Assembly (NCBI GenBank): GCA_050084985.1
Contig: JBITNC010000001.1
Span: 185,814,001 to 185,878,000 of the forward strand
Reading direction: 5' to 3'
Origin: Nageia nagi
Taxonomy: Eukaryota; Pinophyta
DNA length: 64,000 bases
In this document: positions 25,130 to 35,302 of the stretch, piece after piece
How the letters are laid out: each line of letters begins with the position of its first letter
Numbering within the stretch: the first letter of the stretch is position 1
The notes under the pieces: model-generated
Told to the model about the DNA's origin: nothing
What the model saw: the letters and a program-made list of their open reading frames with translations, nothing else
The model's database searches: none
Position numbers and translations under genes: made by a program

Positions 25130-25407
25130 GGTTGTGTTAAGATCCTGGGTGTGTGGATTCACTAACAGGTCGACCTTTTGGTGTAACGGTTCATAACATT
25201 TGGTATCAGAGCAGGCCATACGTCCCAAGTTCGAATCCCCGGAAAGGGCTACTGTGGAAAGGGCTACCTAGAGAAGACTAGAGTGAGAGCCGCACAAGTG
25301 AGAGCCGCCGAGGACGTCGGATGCGGAGCGTGGTGGAATGTTAAGATCCTGGGTGTGTGGATTCACTAACAGGTCGACCTTTTGGTGTAACGGTTCATAA
25401 CAGGTTG
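25130..25407. mobile_element. Miniature LTR retrotransposon (TRIM/SMART class), 268 bp
   Basis: The element is 25135-25402, with identical 64-bp LTRs (25135-25198 and 25339-25402), each TGTTAAGATCC...GTTCATAACA. A perfect 5-bp target duplication GGTTG lies at 25130-25134 and 25403-25407. An initiator tRNA-Met primer site, TGGTATCAGAGC (25201-25212), lies two bases after the first LTR, so the element is in plus orientation. The 140-bp interior is GC-rich and non-coding, and ends in purine-rich GGAGCGTGGTGGAA before the second LTR. Identical LTRs indicate recent insertion into the gypsy gag. At 64/268 bp it is at or below the size of the smallest plant LTR elements I know (SMARTs, about 290 bp). 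Confidence 0.93.
25179..25238 (+). promoter_or_regulatory. tRNA-like A and B boxes (possible Pol III promoter) in the TRIM
   Basis: TGGTGTAACGG (25179-25189, in the LTR) fits the A-box consensus TRGYNNARNGG. AGTTCGAATCC (25228-25238, in the interior) differs from B-box GGTTCGANTCC at one base. Starts are 49 bp apart, within the tRNA-gene range. The flanks of the B box cannot form a normal T-stem, so this is not a tRNA gene. The first LTR plus leader would form a complete promoter; the second LTR has only the A box (25383-25393). Confidence 0.5.
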
Positions 25408-26989
25408 TTCTAGATAATTGAAAAATTTGAGCATCACCTCATCCCTTAGTGATTTTATCAACATCTAATTCAACTCCTTTTCACTTAACTCTATGTATGT
25501 CACCACTTTCTTCCCAGCTACCACAAACTCTTCAAATGATTGGTTCTTCCCTTGTTTCATTCTAGCTAAATCCATGATGGTAGGTTTTTTCTTTATACTA
25601 TGCTGACACCGATCGAAGAACTCCTATTTTAACTATCCATAGCTAGTGATACTTTGGCCCTTTAGGCCATAAAACCATTCTGAAGCTTCTTCTCCTAGAC
25701 TGAGCTGAAATAACCTAGCTAACATATCTGCATCATGAAGATGACTACAAGCTTCCTCCTCGAAAATTATGATGTGCATCCTTAGATCACTTATACCATC
25801 ATACTTGCTGAATTTGATGTCTTCACCTTCCCATGTTCTTCTTTTGATTCTTGTGCAAAGAGGATGATTTTCTATTCAATATTTATTTACTTTTTCATCA
25901 TGTAACAATGTTAACTTTTTGAGTTACTCATCCATTGCTTGAAGCTGTGCCATTCTTTGTTCTGCTATCTCTCTTTGCCTCTATTTACCTATGTCATTCT
26001 GATCTGACTTCTCTTCTAGAGTTTTACACCCTTCTGTCTCTTCTTCTTTCTCATGGTTTGATGGTCCTGGGGTGAATCTTAAATTCTATTCCCTCCATTC
26101 TTGTACTAGCTACATCTCTAATTCTCTTATGATTATCTCTTTTATGCATGATTACAATTTTTGATAAGATCCTATGCTGATAACCCTTCTTACTTCTACT
26201 TCTTTAATCTCTTTTTCTCGATCTGACCAATAAGGGTAAGCATCAACCAGTCTCTATGCTATAGGGTCCATTTCAAGCTCCATCTCTGACTCATCATCTG
26301 ATTCTTCATTAAAATGTACCACTTCCTCTTCATCTAAATACTCATTGTTCACTTCTTTCTGTATTATTATCTCATGATTTCTAAAATATTCAACAAGGGT
26401 TAGAGATGACATAGATCCACAAATATTTGATTTGATATCCTTAGGAGTGGAAATTTGTTGGTTAAAGCATGGCACATAAAATTTCGCATGATCTTCTATA
26501 ATAGTTAGAGTTGATTTGATGAAAGATGCTCTAATGATTGATGTGAGATTGTTTGTAGTTTTGAATTTCCATAGGTAGTGGAAAGAGTATGCTATGCTAG
26601 TGTCTATAGCAAATTTGTAGAACATCCCAAAATCTTTCATAAACTATTGCACTAACCTAATTTTTTCTTCAGTAAGGTTCCAATTATTGAATCTGTTGGG
26701 TCGGTACATGGTTATTGACAAATCCTTTTTGAACATTTGGCTAATATTTTCTAGGGTTTCACCATTGGAACTATCATTATCTTCAGAATCACCATGATAG
26801 GATTCCTCATCTGGAAGTTTATCTTCGATAATCCAAGGAGCACTCTCTTTGTTTAGTCTAGCACTTTTCCTAGTTAGCACTATTCCTTTCCATGTTTTTC
26901 TTTTCTTCTTAGGTGATGATTGAACTAATGAAGAATAATATGAAAATTCATCTATATCTTTGTCCATTTTCGAATTAGCAAGCATGTTT

Positions 26990-27005
26990 CACATCAGGTT
27001 CATCA
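26990..27005 (-). promoter_or_regulatory. Putative primer-binding site of the gypsy element
   Basis: The minus strand reads TGATGAACCTGATGTG just inside the 5' LTR. It resembles the TTGGTGAACC sequences at the same position in the two plus-strand gypsy elements (43674 and 53083). I do not assign the primer tRNA. Confidence 0.5.
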
Positions 27006-27007
27006 GA

Positions 27008-27945
27008 TGTTTACAAGTAAAAATTTGAGCATGCAAATAAATGAGCAATAAAGGAAAACATTCACACACTCGAATGCACTTGTAACTTGAGCTACGGATA
27101 GCAATTTATACACAGAATAATGAAAGATAACAACAAGTATTTTGAGAAATTGATAAAACTTGAAATTTGCTTGATAAATTTAAGTTCATTGATAAGTATG
27201 TAACAAGTAAATGCGGAATATATGTATGATAAAATAGGTGTAAAATGGCACTACCTATCAAGACTGAAGTTATATACCCACTTCACAGAGCATGTTTGAA
27301 ATGAAGTTGATGACAAAATCTTGGGATCCAACGTTGTCCACACCTGAAATCATGAAGCTAAAAAGTCATAGAAGAAGGTCGTGGTTGGTGTTCATCGCAC
27401 TAGATAGGAATGTCGGTGGTCTGTATTCGTCCACAGAGGAGCACTGGTGGCCTTTGATAGGCTATGATCTGTCTCCAATGAGTCTACACCCCCACTAAAA
27501 TCTCAAGATGATCGCAGTATGACACTCAGATAAGTCTCTCAGTTCTTCAGAATGCTTGCAAGAAGGGGATACACAAAATCTAGCTTGATAGGCGATGTCA
27601 AGAGACACCTTACAATATGATTGCCATTATCAAGACCATACATGGGATCATGTGTATCCTTGATGATGGACTTACTATTAGATCCCTTATTTATATAGAT
27701 AATAGATAATACAACCCATGGGTCAGCATGCATCTACATAAACAAGGCTAATTCATAACATTCAAGATAACCATACCAATAAACAAGATAATTCATGTAA
27801 CGTTCAAGATAATCATTATAAAATTCACATTCAAGACAAACATTGATATTATCACATTAAGACATTCAAGACATATATTTAGACCAAGCATGTTTTCATT
27901 AATTTTATTGATTTAAAAACATAAATTCATTTTTATGTGTTAATA
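27008..27945 (-). mobile_element. 5' LTR of the non-autonomous gypsy element
   Basis: 938 bp, collinear with 19768-20705. TATA box at 27687-27697 (minus). Several CpG sites present in the partner read as TG or CA here (for example near 27285-27310), and a few the other way round. Confidence 0.8.
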
Positions 27946-27950
27946 GAAAG

Positions 27951-28516
27951 AATATTTTGTAATGTGAACAAGGATACATCATAGATATATGATGAAGAGT
28001 TCAAGAGTTAGTTTTGATGTTTCCTTAGTGTGGAAATAAATGTTATTGATGTAAGAATTATGTATAAGCATGGACATTGATTGAGATTCTTTTCTTGTCA
28101 TATTTATGAATGTATGAATATATAATCATTGTAATTAGATATACATATTATATTAAAGAGACAGTTCTGATCTTGATAAATTGTTTACCTCAAAATTTGG
28201 ATACTATTCCTAGACTAAGATGAGGAAGGAGAATGTAGATTGATAAGACCTTGTTATGTAATATTTGTATTCCTTGTAAATGAGGTTTGATTTGTATATC
28301 AAGAAATGTAAATAAAGGGATAAAGTTTGCATTTCAAATTTATGCTTTAATGTATGTGTCAATATCTATAACATTTCTTTATATTGCATATTTAATGAAA
28401 TGGTTATCATTATTATGGATGTAAACAAAAAATTGGTGTTAATTTTTGGGTATAAAAGTGCCAACACTTCAATTGAAATCCTTCTAATACCTTAATATAA
28501 GAAATATTTATCAAAT
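27951..28516. other. Unassigned AT-rich DNA
   Basis: No frame, motif or repeat boundary recognised. Confidence 0.5.
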
Positions 28517-28792
28517 ATGGAAACTTGTAGCATAGCATTGGAAGGGAGAACTTTGAGTGGGAATAAAATTTCAAATGAGGACTATGTTGACGGTTTACAT
28601 AACAAACCTATGAATAAGATGATACCTTCTAGGGAAACTAAAAAATCTATCGATCTAGGAGAAAGACATGAAAGTGGAGTTTATCAAGTTATATCTCTAG
28701 ATGTGATTTATCTTAAACCTATCTATGTTTTTGATTTCATTCCTTTAAGGCCTACACATTGGATCTCATGGGTGGATGAATATTATGATTAA
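28517..28792 (+). other. Open frame of 91 codons, unknown
   Basis: MET...DEYYD with a mixed, protein-like composition (Lys, Glu, Ser and Ile rich; no low complexity). It contains no domain I recognise and has no convincing promoter. Its 3' end runs into the first unit of a 197-bp tandem duplication. It could be an exon of a decayed gene or chance. I rate coding as unlikely but not excluded. Confidence 0.25.
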
Positions 28793-29160
28793 TCTACCAA
28801 AATATGCTATATAACATTTGCATGTCCCTAAAATGGGCCCTTAAAGATGTGACCACTTAAGACCATTGATCAAGGTTGGAGAAAATACAAATCTAGGACT
28901 ACATGCTATTAATTAGCTAAACAAGGATCTTTAACTATGTATAGATAGGTGGATGAACCCATCAACAAGGGAATGCATGTTATGATTAAGCTACCAAAAT
29001 ATATTACCTAACATTTGTATATTCCTAAAATGGTCCATTCAATATACACCCAATTAAGACCATTGGTTGAGATTGGGGGAAACACAAATTAAGGACTATG
29101 TGGTATTAATTAGCTCTACTAGGAACCAAAACTATGTATACATAGGTTACATATTGATGG
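28785..29160. repeat. Tandem duplication, 197-bp period
   Basis: ATGATTAATCTACCAAAAT at 28785 recurs as ATGATTAAGCTACCAAAAT at 28982. The similarity continues through AACATTTG, CCTAAAATGG, AAGACCATTG and TATTAATTAGCT in both units, with moderate divergence. No coding content is assigned. Confidence 0.75.
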
Positions 29161-32001
29161 GGTCTATTGGTTCTACTAGAGTTGGATTGTAGGTGGATGT
29201 GGTTCAGAAAAGTTAAAAAAAAAAGTGTACCTAATACATGGATTTATGATGACACTAAGGTAAGATTCATATGCCTTCAAATTTTATTACATGTATAAGA
29301 TATCAATGTCCCTTTTATTTTTTAGGAAATTTCCTTTTAGCCTAAACTAGAACTAGATTATTTGAGGAGTTGGGCTTTTCACAATAGAAATAATAAGTTT
29401 TGTTTAAAATGTCAACATTGAGCCCAATGGCTTTTACCTAATCTAGCTAAATACTAAAGAATACATATAACATATCCTTTCAAGTAACCCCTAGTTTTTT
29501 TATCATAAAGGTTTCTTTATGAAATAGTGGGGTTTGGATATCAATCCTTATACTTTGAAAAAAAATATAGCACCCCTTTGGATTAGGCTTCCTAGTTCAT
29601 CTATCAAATTTTGGTATATATAAATTCTTCTAAATAGAGTGAGAGTTGTAGGAAACCTAATATATATAGATTAAACCATAATATGATCAATGCACATGAA
29701 TATTTAAAATGAAGATAACCTTCCAAATGCTACAACTCTCTTGTATGAGTTTGAAAATTGGGAATAATAGATGAAATATGTGTAGAACTCTAGATCATGT
29801 TTTGTATGAGATTTAATTAGTCATTTCCCTAGTCAATACCCTAGAAGGACTAAGAAACCTACCTCTCAATTTGGAAAAGAAATATCAAGAGAAACATTAA
29901 CACCAATTAAAATAGGGGAAATAAAAACTATTTTTGGATCTTCTTTAGTAACACTTGAAGTAGTTATTATAAACTAGGAGACATTATAAGAGGATACCAA
30001 AAAAACATTTGAAGTAAAACAAAAGAATGTAAAAAGAATGGAAAAATAATAATGTAGGTATTTTTTACGGAGTGGTAGTATAAAGATGTGACGAGGAAAA
30101 TTGGATAAATTCCAAAAAAGGGGAAGTTTTATGGATGACCTCTCAATAAATTGAAACTTATAATAACCAATGGAAATCATAAGTATCTTAAGAGTATAAT
30201 GAACCTTCAAAATAAATGGAGGTGGAGGAAGAAGAAATTCTACCTTCTTGCATTTAACATCTTAAGAAGGAAATAATTGAGGAAAAACCACCAAAAGAGG
30301 AAGAGATCTATGAGGTATGCCCCCTTTTTCTACGAAGCAATTTCAAACCATTATAATTCCAATTCATGTAGAAGGAATTAAGAATTAATAAACTATGAGA
30401 CTCCCAACAAGCAGAGGCATGAATTTTATAGGCAGATATAACTTCAAAAGGATTAAAAGGAACAAGTTGGGAAAGCTACCTAAATAAGAGATAAGAAGAA
30501 AATAAATGGAAGAAAAATTATCCAAAAGAATGTAACAACCATTTTCATTGGAAAATATAATATGAGGATTGGGAATCATAAACTACCTCCCGAAAAGTAC
30601 TATTTTACAAGGCAACGACTACTTGCAAAAGGAATAACAAACAAGGAAGTTAATATTTAATAGAAATAGGATCAAAGGTAAAAATACTTATAGAGTGACA
30701 TGTTTCATAGGTTTTCCTAAGAAATAAAGGTAAGCTTGAGGAAGAAACTCCAACAAGGAACACTAGAAGTAGGTGAAGAGGATATTAGATGATTGAATCA
30801 ATTTCTAGCTACTCTATTTTGTTTTCATTTTTGTGAAGCGCCTATGTTAGCAACATATATTACCAGCCCTATATGAATAAATTTGATTATAGTATTTTTT
30901 AAATATTATTTAATATCCTTTAGGTGAAGTTGTAAAAGGTTCGAGGAACATTTCAAAACCCCAAATGTACCTATAAAGAAAAAATACAAGAAAGCTTTGA
31001 AATCTTTCCTAGAATAAATTAATTTTATTAGAAAATAAAAATGGATGTATTAGATTGCTAAGATAAATTAAGCTTTGTTATGCTTATAATAAAATTAAAG
31101 CAAACTTCTTTCATATATTTTTATTTCAAAGATATAATCATAAAATAAGAAGGCAATCAATCATTTATCATTATAAATAGTATCTTTAAAATAACCAACA
31201 AGATACTTCAACCCATAAAATAATTAGTTATCACACAATCATTATAATAAAATAATTTAAAAATGATTGAATAAGAAAAGGCTATTCCATCAATTTAGTG
31301 TTCTTTCCTAGCCAAAGGAGCTTTGTACTATCACCATTTAATTGCTTCTTACATGCATGTGGTCATCATTAAATCATCTTACTCATTAAGGATCAAATTT
31401 CGAGGCTTCAATGCCCTTTAAAGGGCATTTTACCCATGATTGAAGAGGCACTACAATATTTTTTTTTAATTTGAAAAAAATTATCAATCATGAAGGACTA
31501 ATATTTTCTCAAAAGTTCATGTGAAGGGTTTATTTGAATATTATTAGTAATATTTGAAAAAACTTTGACTTTTAATTCCACCAAATAACTAGTTCTTTGG
31601 GTGTATGTTCATTATGTTGTTTGTTATTTTTGGTGTCATTTAGTTGGTTCTTTCTTGTTTCTTTATGTCATATTAGATAGTTGGTTTGGTTGTTGTTTGG
31701 CTATGTTTTACTATGTTGTAAGTGCTGCAAATATTATTTTGGCTACCATCAAGTCATAGCTAGGTAGTTGGTTTCATTGATTACTTAGTAATCCACTAAA
31801 ACCATTTTGTAATAGGTTTTGGGGCTCCTACTAAAACCCACAAATTTTTGATAATATAATTTTCTCTACCAAATTAGTACATAGTAGTTGTTAGTCATCC
31901 CCACTATTGATATCTATCTTTACACTCGTACTAGATAATTGAATTTGTAACACAAAGTTGTAGAGTTTAGAGAATTGAGTTCAAGTTACTAACCTAACAA
32001 G
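29161..32001. other. Unassigned AT-rich DNA
   Basis: Minus-strand frames of 64 and 78 codons (30385-30579; 29974-30210) carry no recognisable domain and are rich in Phe, Ile and Leu, as expected from A/T-biased noise. 29510-29640 weakly resembles 4130-4230. Nothing else is identified. Confidence 0.45.
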
Positions 32002-34130
32002 CCATGTGATGGAGACACTTGGCATTCCATTAATTATGGATTTATTTATTTATTTTAAATGGTTAAGTCTTAATCCTTTTACATTTGGTATAATAGGATT
32101 TAAGCATTGCATTTGTGGAGAATGATGGTCAAATGGTATTAAGAGTTTAGAAATAAAGGAGAGAAGCATGATCTAGCATCATTGTTATCTATGATTAATG
32201 ACATATTGAAAGTTTATAGGAATTGTAAGGTTAAGTGTGTAGAAAAACTAACATAAATGTAGTCAATAATTACTAGTCTCCATAACATGCCTACATGGTT
32301 GAGAATAATGATGATGGGAGCCATCATGGAAGCCTATGGACGGAAGAAATTTTCCAAAAACACAAATGGGAACTAGTCGAAAGAATGCTAGGGATCATTA
32401 GACATTGGAAAGGGGATAAGCGAAAGTGTTGGCAATGATAACATGGGTGGAGAGATACATCGAGTGAAGATTTGTTAGGAAGAGTTCAAGCAAGGATTGT
32501 TGAAAGATATATGGTGATAACATAATCAAGAGCTCAACTTTAGAAGATGACCAATGTGATAACATAATGATGGTAACCTTGTTAGGAGTTCTAACCTAAA
32601 ATGTTTTTAGGTAGTATTTTGAAAAAGGAGTATTCTTTCTTCATCCTATCGTTTTCTATAACTATTAAAAAATAATCTTGTAGAATATATAATACTAACT
32701 ATGTGATATGTAGTTGTCAATAATGTTATGGAATTTGGATTTTTGTTATATTATAGAGAAACATTGGTAATATCATACCATATATATAGATTATTATCAT
32801 TGTATATGTTATTGTAATTTATATTGGAAGAAAAACATAACATATTTTATTGAAAAATCATATTTGCATAAAACTTCATATTTCCATATGAAACTTATGG
32901 ATATTCTTACACATAAATTCATAATAAAACATATTTAAAATAGGACAAGGCTATCATCAGCTAAATTCAACCACATACTTTATTATGAGTGTAAATCTTG
33001 AGCTTATATACCTCTAATAATGACCAAAGTTAACCAAATTCAAACACCCATTACCAAAGCTGATTCCATTTTAAAATATACAACAGAACATAAATTTCAT
33101 ATTTAATTTGAAGCCACTTTCAAAAACATTTGATGGTATATAAGCATGGAAGCAAATATATTATGTCTTCACTGATATCTCACTCAATTTATTCACACGC
33201 AGGTCCAGAACAAATGGTTACCAGCAGGCGAACGCTAACGCCTGCTGCAACCCACAAAGCCAATGTTTTAAGACTTAAAAATAATGGTAAATGTAGTGGG
33301 TACCTCGTTTGTGAGGCTGCACTCTGATTCCACTTCCGACGACAACGAGACAAACTGAGTGAAAGGCCGATCCAGTCTTCTAGGATTTCAATTGACAAGC
33401 TTTTATTTAATCATCCATAGGCCGCCGGCATTGACCACGGTAATTTATCGCATCTCATCTCATATATTAAATGGGTGGTGGACTACACACTTATTGTATA
33501 TTACTATTTTCTATAGTAAAAGAGAAATGTGAGAAATAAGCCTTTGATTATATTATTCCAAGAGATTGACAGGCTACAGGTGCTTTGGCATTTAGAAGGC
33601 ATGCAGCGATCATTAAAAATAATGTGGCCCAGGCCCACTTTCACTTTCATAATATCCATCATCGATCCACAAGCTTCGAAAAAAATAAATAAATAATTGT
33701 GTCGTGGGTTGCGACTTTCCATTTGAAGGAGAGCATGGTAACCTATCACCACTACAAGTCTTCCTGTTCAATCCAAAATTTGGTTGGCCATGATATCCAT
33801 ACCCGTCGACATCTGTTTCAGAACAGTGATAGGCATGGCGCGTACAGATAACAGGAAGCACCGATTTTTACAGCCAGAGAAAACGTTCGAATAAAAACGG
33901 AAAGAATATTTATTATTATTATTATTACTATTTTTTTAAAATATATAAAGATAATTAAACATTGAGCTTTAATTAAAAAGTTGAGTTTTTTCCTTTTACT
34001 ATTAACTTTTTCATTCTATTTTGCATGCAGAGGGTATTTAAAATTTTTATAACATTGAATGGAGAAATCCATCCTTATATGTTTTTGTTGTAAATTCATA
34101 AATCTATCATTATGTTGTGATGAACATATG
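32002..34130. repeat. Triplicated segment, copy C
   Basis: Direct duplicate of copy B (17106-19380), about 14.8-14.9 kb away, and of copy A at the window start. It lacks the 163-bp insert of copy B. The less AT-rich core is 33185-33880. A TATA-like GGTATATAAGC lies near 33136. A plus frame (33130-33327; MSSLISHSIYSHAGPEQ onward) runs through the core, but copy B has a 2-bp length change and a stop in it, so coding is unproven. Confidence 0.75.
33222..33247. other. Perfect 9-bp stem hairpin in copy C
   Basis: CAGCAGGCG and CGCCTGCTG flank an 8-nt loop AACGCTAA. Copy B has the same structure with one mismatch (CGCCGGCTG). Confidence 0.7.
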
Positions 34131-34352
34131 TATGTGTTATAAACGTATTTTATTCACATGGTATATTGGGTAGATTTAATCCATCATGAACCTTAGAGAT
34201 TAGTATTACGCATAAAATTAGCCAACAAAAATATTAAGTAATGCAAGGGATCATTGTTATATATTATTTTATTCCTTTTTATCATTAAATATGATATTTT
34301 GATATCAAGCTTTCAAAAGTCTTGAGATTTATTCTCCTATAGTGATTACTAT
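34131..34352. other. A/T-rich flank of the young copia, perhaps the left part of a gypsy LTR
   Basis: The copia at 34358-42900 interrupted one continuous target: this flank joins directly to 42906. As a gypsy LTR ends at 43671, some of this flank may be its upstream part. No boundary is visible. Confidence 0.3.
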
Positions 34353-34357
34353 AATAC

Positions 34358-34814
34358 TGAAGGATTTGAACTAGATCTAAACAAATCCTTTAGGATCTTA
34401 GACTAGGAAACTCAAGTGTACACAAGATAACACAATCACTCAAGATAACACATCAATATAATGTGGTTCTTCCCTCCTTGGGAGTACATCCACAACTAGT
34501 TCTCTTATTCTCAAATCTATGTCTCTCTTACAACTATTCTCTAGCTCTCTCCTACACAACCAAGTAGAGTAGTCTTACTCAAAAACTTAGATATGTTTAC
34601 AAGAGGAGAGGCCCTCTATTTATAGGTTGAGAGCACCTCCCTAACCTTCCTTTAACCCAAGGGTACGGTTAGGGTTACATTAAATGTATCACCAAACTTC
34701 AACCTACACATTAAAGAATTCTATTAATCTCTTAAGGTATCTACATACCCTTAAGTGATTAATTGAATTTACAAGGAGTTTAGATATTCACAATATTTCA
34801 TTACAAATTCTAAA
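34358..34814 (-). mobile_element. 3' LTR of young copia
   Basis: 457 bp. Compared with the 5' LTR it lacks 32 bp between two CTAC words (near 34713) and one base at its element-internal edge, where TGTTAGAA became TTTAGAA on the minus strand. TATA box CTATAAATAG on the minus strand at 34625-34616. The polypurine tract AAGGGGGAG (minus) borders it at about 34815-34823. Confidence 0.93.
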
Positions 34815-35302
34815 CTCCCCCTTAATGCAATATTGGGATAGAGCATAGAAGAGAGAAGAGAGAGAGTAAGAGAGAGTTCTCCTCCATAGAGATACAAGTG
34901 GAGATGAGAACTTTTACATATTTTGAGAATCTTTTTGAGAACTAGTATGAGACTCACTACATTACCATTTGACAAAAAATGGTTTACAATACAATCATTA
35001 ACCACAACTGGTTTCACTGTACATAGTAGTCGATCAACTTTAAGCTGACATGTGAGTCTCCATGAGCTTGCTTTCACAAGGTGAGTAACCTGCATTTCTG
35101 AAGAAGATCCTGCATGCTACAAGCAACTCATGAACAAAATCAGTTAGATGCATCATATATTCAAATAAGAGAATCAAATAATGCCATCTTATAAATAACT
35201 GATCAATGGTGCACTATAAGCCATCACGGAGATGCCAAGCCATCACTCATAGTCACCTATTGTATATAGACATGTGTTGATTTTAAAATAGAGCATAAAA
35301 AT

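Larger units (their letters stand above)
24690..26985 (-). pseudogene. Gypsy gag (interrupted by a TRIM insertion)
   Basis: The start is the ATG at 26985, 23 bases inside the 5' LTR edge. Residues 1-250 are a basic and acidic N-terminal region. At about 25850-25450 is the Retrotrans_gag capsid domain: KFSKYDG, LARLFQLSLGEEASEWFYGL, then RCQHSIKKKPTIMDLARMKQ. A zinc-knuckle-like CRYHKGHGHKTCEC lies near 24850. In-frame TAG stops at about 26644 and 26251 split the frame; both are readable as CAG-to-TAG. The 268-bp TRIM at 25135-25402 sits after the capsid domain. Gag would package the RNA. No pol follows, so mobility would need an enzyme supplied by another element. Confidence 0.75.
19763..27950 (-). 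mobile_element. Non-autonomous Ty3/gypsy element with gag and antisense PMD gene
   Basis: Two LTRs of equal length (938 bp; constant offset 7240) flank 6.3 kb. The element proper is 19768-27945. The flanking 5-mers CAAAG (19763-19767) and GAAAG (27946-27950) match at four of five bases and are read as the target duplication. On the minus strand the order is 5' LTR, primer site, gag, zinc-knuckle-like motif, then no recognisable protease, RT, RNase H or integrase. An oppositely transcribed PMD gene, a tandem repeat region and the 3' LTR follow. Only about 600 bp separate the knuckle from the PMD gene, so pol is absent, not just decayed. The LTRs differ by about 6% by eye, largely C/T and G/A, with no indels. 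An antisense extra ORF downstream of pol is a known feature of Tat-lineage gypsy elements. Confidence 0.8.

Noticed and set aside
25199-25260. Possible tRNA gene at the TTCGAATCC motif
   Set aside because: Flanks of the B box cannot form a T-stem and no acceptor stem or anticodon arm is present; the region is the interior of the miniature LTR element.
25135-25402. 5S rRNA-bearing Cassandra-type TRIM
   Set aside because: LTRs are only 64 bp and show no 5S internal promoter; the boxes seen are tRNA-like.
17106-34130. Copies B and C as the LTRs of one giant retrotransposon
   Set aside because: No TG/CA boundaries, primer site or polypurine tract at their edges, and a third copy lies upstream.
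34769-35095. 108-codon minus frame as an extra copia protein
   Set aside because: It crosses the polypurine tract into the LTR and shows no domain or conservation in the old copy.
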